This document shows positions 61,191 to 64,000 of a stretch of 64,000 bases of DNA, piece by piece. Made by a program: the position numbers and the translations under genes. The notes beneath the pieces are model-generated. The model saw only the letters and a program-made list of their open reading frames with translations, was not told the origin of the DNA and searched no databases. Source of the stretch: Sandaracinus amylolyticus. Lineage in GTDB: Bacteria; Myxococcota_A; Polyangia; Polyangiales; Sandaracinaceae. The DNA lies in assembly GCF_021631985.1 (NCBI RefSeq), contig NZ_CP070225.1:4526001-4590000 (forward strand), written 5' to 3'. How positions within the stretch are numbered: the stretch's first letter is position 1; the number at the start of each line of letters is the position of its first letter.

Positions 61191-62195
61191 GTGACCTACG
61201 ACGCGCTCCTGGTCCTCTCGTTCGGCGGCCCCGAGGGCGAGGCCGACGTGATGCCCTTCCTCGAGAACGTCACGCGAGGTCGCGGCATCCCGCGCGAGCG
61301 CCTGCTCGAGGTCGCCGAGCACTACCACCACTTCGGCGGTGTCTCGCCGATCAACGGCCAGGTGCGCGCGCTGATCGAGGCGCTCGAGCGCGAGCTGCGC
61401 GCGCACGGCATCACGCTCCCGATCTACTGGGGCAACCGCAACTGGCACCCGATGCTCGAGGACACCGTGCGTCGCATGAAGGACGACGGTGTCCGGCGCG
61501 CCCTCGCGCTCGTGACCTCGGCGTTCGGCAGCTACTCGGGGTGCCGGCAGTACCGCGAGGACGTCGAGCGCGCGCGGGCGAGCGTCGGCGAGGGCGCGCC
61601 GGTGGTCGAGAAGCTGCGGCTCTACTTCGATCATCCGGGGTTCGCCGAGGCCTGGATCGCGCGGGTGCGTGACGCGCTCGCGACGATCGAGGGCGAGCAC
61701 GCGCGATTGCTCTTCACCGCGCACTCGGTGCCGGTCTCGATGGCGCGCACGGCGCCGTACGAAGCGCAGCTGCGCGCGATGTGCGAGCTCGTCGCGCGCG
61801 GCGTCGGGACCTCCGCATGGGAGCTCTGTTGGCAGAGCCGCAGCGGGCCGCCGCAGGTGCCGTGGCTCGAGCCCGACGTGCTCGACGTGCTGGCGCGGAT
61901 GGCGAGCGAGGATCGCGCGAGACCGGTGGTGGTGATCCCGATCGGCTTCACGTCGGACCACATGGAGGTGGTCTGGGATCTCGATCACGAGGCGAAGGCG
62001 CGCGCCGACGAGCTCGGTCTACGGCTCGTGCGCGCGGGCACGGTGGGCACGCATCCCGCGTTCGTCGCGGGGTTGCGCGAGCTGGTGCAGGAGAAGATCG
62101 CCGGCGCGCCGAAGCGCGCGCTCACGACGCTCGGGGTCGATCACGATCCGTGCGCCGCGTCGTGCTGTCCGGCGCCCCAGCGGCCCTCGCGCTGA
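61191..62195 (+). CDS. hemH: ferrochelatase
   Basis: A 334-residue protein from a GTG start. MTYDALLVLSFGGPEGEADV is the family's N-terminus, FTAHSVPVSMA holds the catalytic His, and WELCWQSRSGPPQVPWLEPDV with IPIGFTSDHMEVVWDLDHE are the other conserved blocks. It inserts Fe2+ into protoporphyrin or coproporphyrin. The chain ends DPCAASCCPAPQ, and the clustered cysteines recall the [2Fe-2S]-binding C-termini reported for some bacterial ferrochelatases. Whether the substrate is proto- or coproporphyrin is not decided by sequence alone. It overlaps the convergent next gene by 55 bases. Confidence 0.94.
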   Translation: MTYDALLVLSFGGPEGEADVMPFLENVTRGRGIPRERLLEVAEHYHHFGGVSPINGQVRALIEALERELRAHGITLPIYWGNRNWHPMLEDTVRRMKDDGVRRALALVTSAFGSYSGCRQYREDVERARASVGEGAPVVEKLRLYFDHPGFAEAWIARVRDALATIEGEHARLLFTAHSVPVSMARTAPYEAQLRAMCELVARGVGTSAWELCWQSRSGPPQVPWLEPDVLDVLARMASEDRARPVVVIPIGFTSDHMEVVWDLDHEAKARADELGLRLVRAGTVGTHPAFVAGLRELVQEKIAGAPKRALTTLGVDHDPCAASCCPAPQRPSR

Positions 62196-62644
62196 GCGCG
62201 ACGACGGCGCGCGAGCGGGAGCAGGAACCACGTGACCAGCGCGGCCGTGAGCACCACGAGCGCCGCGATCGTGCCGAGCGTGCGCTGGTAGACGAACGAG
62301 CCGACGACGAACATCGACGCGGAGAGCGCGATCGCGAGCAGCGCGAGCGCGGCGATCGTCTGATGGCCCGCGGTGCGCACGAGCCCGTGTTTGTCGTAGG
62401 GATGGCCGCGCAGCCGGTGGTACGCGCTCGGGCCGACGAGCAACACGATGGCGAGCCCCGACGCGAGGAACGCGGTGAAGAACACCGCGTGCTCGAGCTC
62501 CGGCAGCGCGTCCCAGCGATCCGCGAAGGGCACCGTGAGCAGGAACGCGAAGAGCACGGTCGCGCCGGGCAGGACCACACGGAGCTCGCCGACGAGCTCG
62601 TTCAGCTCGCGATCGTCGCGCTCGTGCCGGCTCTCTCTGCGCAT
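62141..62644 (-). CDS. DUF6328-like four-helix membrane protein
   Basis: A 167-residue protein with a charged N-terminus (RDDRELNELVGELRVVLPGATV). Four membrane helices follow: TVLFAFLLTVPFADRW, HAVFFTAFLASGLAIVLLVG, IAALALLAIALSASMFVVGSF and TIAALVVLTAALVTWFLLP. The C-terminus is basic. The RELNEL..ELRVVLPG opening matches the DUF6328 family as I recall it; the function is unknown. Its 3' end overlaps that of hemH. It lies 16 bases after the end of the ICMT-like gene in the same direction. Confidence 0.78.
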   Translation of the reverse strand: MRRESRHERDDRELNELVGELRVVLPGATVLFAFLLTVPFADRWDALPELEHAVFFTAFLASGLAIVLLVGPSAYHRLRGHPYDKHGLVRTAGHQTIAALALLAIALSASMFVVGSFVYQRTLGTIAALVVLTAALVTWFLLPLARRRRAQREGRWGAGQHDAAHGS

Positions 62645-62659
62645 GTCCCGAGCACATAG

Positions 62660-63259
62660 TCACGCGAGGCGCCCGAGGCCGGGCACGAAACGTCCGACGC
62701 GGCGCGCGTAGGCGCGATAGGCCTCGCCGTGCACCCGCGCGAGGTACGGCTCCTCGACGACGCGCACCTGGATCTCGAGCGCGACCAGCAGCGCGATCGG
62801 CGCGAGCAGCCCGAGCACGCTGGGGCACGCGAGCCCGAGGCCGAGGCTCGCGAGGATCATCGCCGTGAAGATCGGGTTGCGCACCAGACGGAAGGGACCG
62901 CGCACCACGAGCTCGGTGCGCGCGCCGGGATCGACGCCGATGCGCCACGAGTCGCGCATCGCGATCTGCGCGTGCAGGGTCGCGGCCGTGCCGAGCGCGA
63001 TCAGCGCGCCGCCGGTGAGCGCCAGCGGGGCGCTCTCGACCACGATCACGTCGAGCCCGAGCCACACCGCGATCGGCGCGAAGAGCGACGCGAGGAACGC
63101 GAGGACCATCAGCACGCCCGCGAAGCGCTCGAGCATCCCCGCGCCACGACGCAGACCGACGAACCCGCTCTCGCCGGTCGCGCGGATCTGCATCCACGTA
63201 CGCAGCCCGAACGCGATCCCCACGTAGACGATCCAACCGATCAGCGCGATCCCCGGCAT
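62660..63259 (-). CDS. isoprenylcysteine carboxyl methyltransferase-family membrane protein
   Basis: A 199-residue membrane protein with four or five helices (IALIGWIVYVGIAFGL, FAGVLMVLAFLASLFAPIAVWLG, LALTGGALIALGTAATL). It has the family's C-terminal signature LVVRGPFRLVRNPIFTAMI followed by EPYLARVHGEAYRAYARRVGRFVPG. This is the ICMT/PEMT-like fold, with SAM as methyl donor; bacterial members have varied or unknown substrates. The ATG has an AGGAGG leader. It is divergent from a TetR gene across a perfect palindrome and is the probable target of that repressor. Confidence 0.88.
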   Translation of the reverse strand: MPGIALIGWIVYVGIAFGLRTWMQIRATGESGFVGLRRGAGMLERFAGVLMVLAFLASLFAPIAVWLGLDVIVVESAPLALTGGALIALGTAATLHAQIAMRDSWRIGVDPGARTELVVRGPFRLVRNPIFTAMILASLGLGLACPSVLGLLAPIALLVALEIQVRVVEEPYLARVHGEAYRAYARRVGRFVPGLGRLA

Positions 63260-63287
63260 GCCGCACCTCCTCTCGACACGAGGAAGA

Positions 63288-63307
63288 ATCCGAGCAATTG
63301 CTCGGAT
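63288..63307. promoter_or_regulatory. perfect 20-bp palindrome, likely TetR operator
   Basis: ATCCGAGCAATTGCTCGGAT is a perfect palindrome located 28 bases from the ICMT-like start and 25 from the TetR start. A further half-like CTCGGATCCG follows at 63314. The position between divergent genes is what an autoregulated TetR operator would show. Confidence 0.75.
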
Positions 63308-63331
63308 CGACGACTCGGATCCGGAGGCCCG

Positions 63332-63967
63332 ATGGCGCGCGCGACCGCTGCTCGTTTCCGCCCCAGAAGAGCGCCGATCCAGCGACGATCGACGCAGACG
63401 GTCGAGGCCATCCTCGGCGCGGCTGCTCGGATCCTGGTGAGCCGCGGGTGGAGCGAGCTGACGACGAACCACGTCGCGAAGCGGGCGGGCGTGTCGATCG
63501 GAACGCTCTACGAGTACTTTCCGGGCAAGGAGGCGCTGGTGACCGCGCTGGTCGAGCGGCACCTCGAGCGCGCCGAGGCGCTCCTCGCGGCGCGCGCGAG
63601 CGAGCTCGCGACGGGATGCCCGAGCGTCGATGCCCTCTCGCGCGCGATCGTGGAGACGATGGTCGCGCTGCACGAGGACGCGCCGCGCCTTCACCGCGCG
63701 CTCTTCGAGGAAGTGCCGCACCCGCCGGCGGTCCGCGCGCGAGTGCGCGCGATCGAAGCGCGGCACACCGAGGCGCTCGCGATGCTGCTCGCAGCGATGC
63801 CCGACGTCGACGTGCCCGACGTGCACGTTGCCGCGCGCATCGTCGTCGACGTGCTCGAGTCCGCGGTGCACCGCTGGGCGTGCGATCCGTCGGGCGATCC
63901 GATCCCCCGCGAGCAGCTGATCGACGAGCTCGCGCGACTGGTGCGGCGCTACCTGTCGCGCGTCTGA
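63332..63967 (+). CDS. TetR/AcrR-family repressor
   Basis: A 211-residue regulator with a basic N-terminal arm (ARFRPRRAPIQRRSTQTVEA). The TetR HTH is ILGAAARILVSRGWSELTTN, HVAKRAGVSIGTLYEYFPGK and EALVTALVERHLERAE. The C-terminal ligand domain (LHRALFEEVPHPPAVRARV, ARIVVDVLESAVHRWACD) fits the AcrR-like branch. The ATG follows CCGGAGGCCCG. It probably represses itself and the divergent ICMT-like gene through the 20-bp palindrome. Confidence 0.93.
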   Translation: MARATAARFRPRRAPIQRRSTQTVEAILGAAARILVSRGWSELTTNHVAKRAGVSIGTLYEYFPGKEALVTALVERHLERAEALLAARASELATGCPSVDALSRAIVETMVALHEDAPRLHRALFEEVPHPPAVRARVRAIEARHTEALAMLLAAMPDVDVPDVHVAARIVVDVLESAVHRWACDPSGDPIPREQLIDELARLVRRYLSRV

Positions 63968-64000
63968 TCAGCGCGTCATCGCCACGGCACCACGAGCGCG

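Noticed and set aside
63968-64000. The 3' end of a minus-strand gene at the right edge
   Set aside because: A TGA on the minus strand abuts the TetR stop, as at other convergent pairs here, but only about ten codons are visible and a second frame also fits, so no product can be supported.

Overview
The window is very GC-rich, densely coding DNA that looks like a myxobacterial chromosome, most likely of the Sandaracinus/Polyangiales type. The reasons are a MYXO-CTERM sorting tail on a secreted trypsin-like protease, many lipoproteins with Asp/Gly/Ala-rich linkers after the lipobox, two Hanks-type Ser/Thr kinases (one with a PEGA tail), AgmX/TonB-C-like proteins, and frequent GTG/TTG starts. 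This placement is inferred from gene content, not from a marker gene. I saw no tRNA, rRNA, CRISPR array, insertion sequence or phage gene.

Layout. 0-5.6 kb: the 5' part of an M2 peptidase gene, a cysteine-free glutaredoxin-like protein, the large helicase Lhr and a small coupled gene. 5.6-7.3 kb: a btaA-btaB pair for betaine lipid synthesis. 7.4-13.6 kb: metallophosphoesterase, YncE/phosphoesterase lipoprotein, coiled-coil lipoprotein and a beta-barrel-like protein. 13.7-16 kb: hutH and engB. 16-19.9 kb: a run of five closely packed exported proteins. 19.9-25.3 kb: MerR regulator, SRPBCC protein, AgmX-like lipoprotein, MepA, D-aminoacylase. 25.5-30.2 kb: a three-gene ABC exporter whose two permeases carry an intact and a degenerate metallopeptidase-like domain. 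30.7-36.9 kb: MYXO-CTERM protease, glpK, and a cassette of four overlapping genes (UPF0158, SurA-N-like, cation efflux, rimI). 37-45.7 kb: Ser/Thr kinase behind a sigma-54-like promoter, peroxiredoxin, AgmX protein, lipoprotein, smc. 45.7-48.5 kb: a divergent SDR/TetR pair with paired operators, then a Cfr-like rRNA methylase gene. 48.5-53.3 kb: a repeat island, a PPC-domain protein, a di-haem cytochrome c lipoprotein and a transglutaminase-like membrane protein. 53.3-56.2 kb: an accessory-looking segment bracketed by two tandem-repeat arrays, holding an aldehyde dehydrogenase. 56-59.2 kb: purQ-purL followed by a broken VOC gene. 59.4-64 kb: second kinase, ferrochelatase, membrane proteins, and an ICMT-like/TetR divergent pair around a perfect 20-bp palindrome.

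How genes work together. Translational coupling (4-base ATGA/GTGA or longer overlaps) joins lhr with its small partner, btaA-btaB, the ABC exporter genes, purQ-purL and the UPF0158-to-rimI cassette. Housekeeping functions (PurQL, GlpK, EngB, SMC, HemH, Prx) are interleaved with envelope functions. The most unusual parts are the ABC exporter with its peptidase/pseudo-peptidase pair, the Cfr-type radical SAM methylase, the btaAB pair with 22-bp phased repeats upstream, and the four repeat arrays at 20.7, 48.6, 53.3 and 55.6 kb.

Limits. Names rest on motifs and remembered family sequences, not on searches. Starts were chosen from ribosome-binding sites, overlaps and signal peptides; several remain ambiguous and are flagged.
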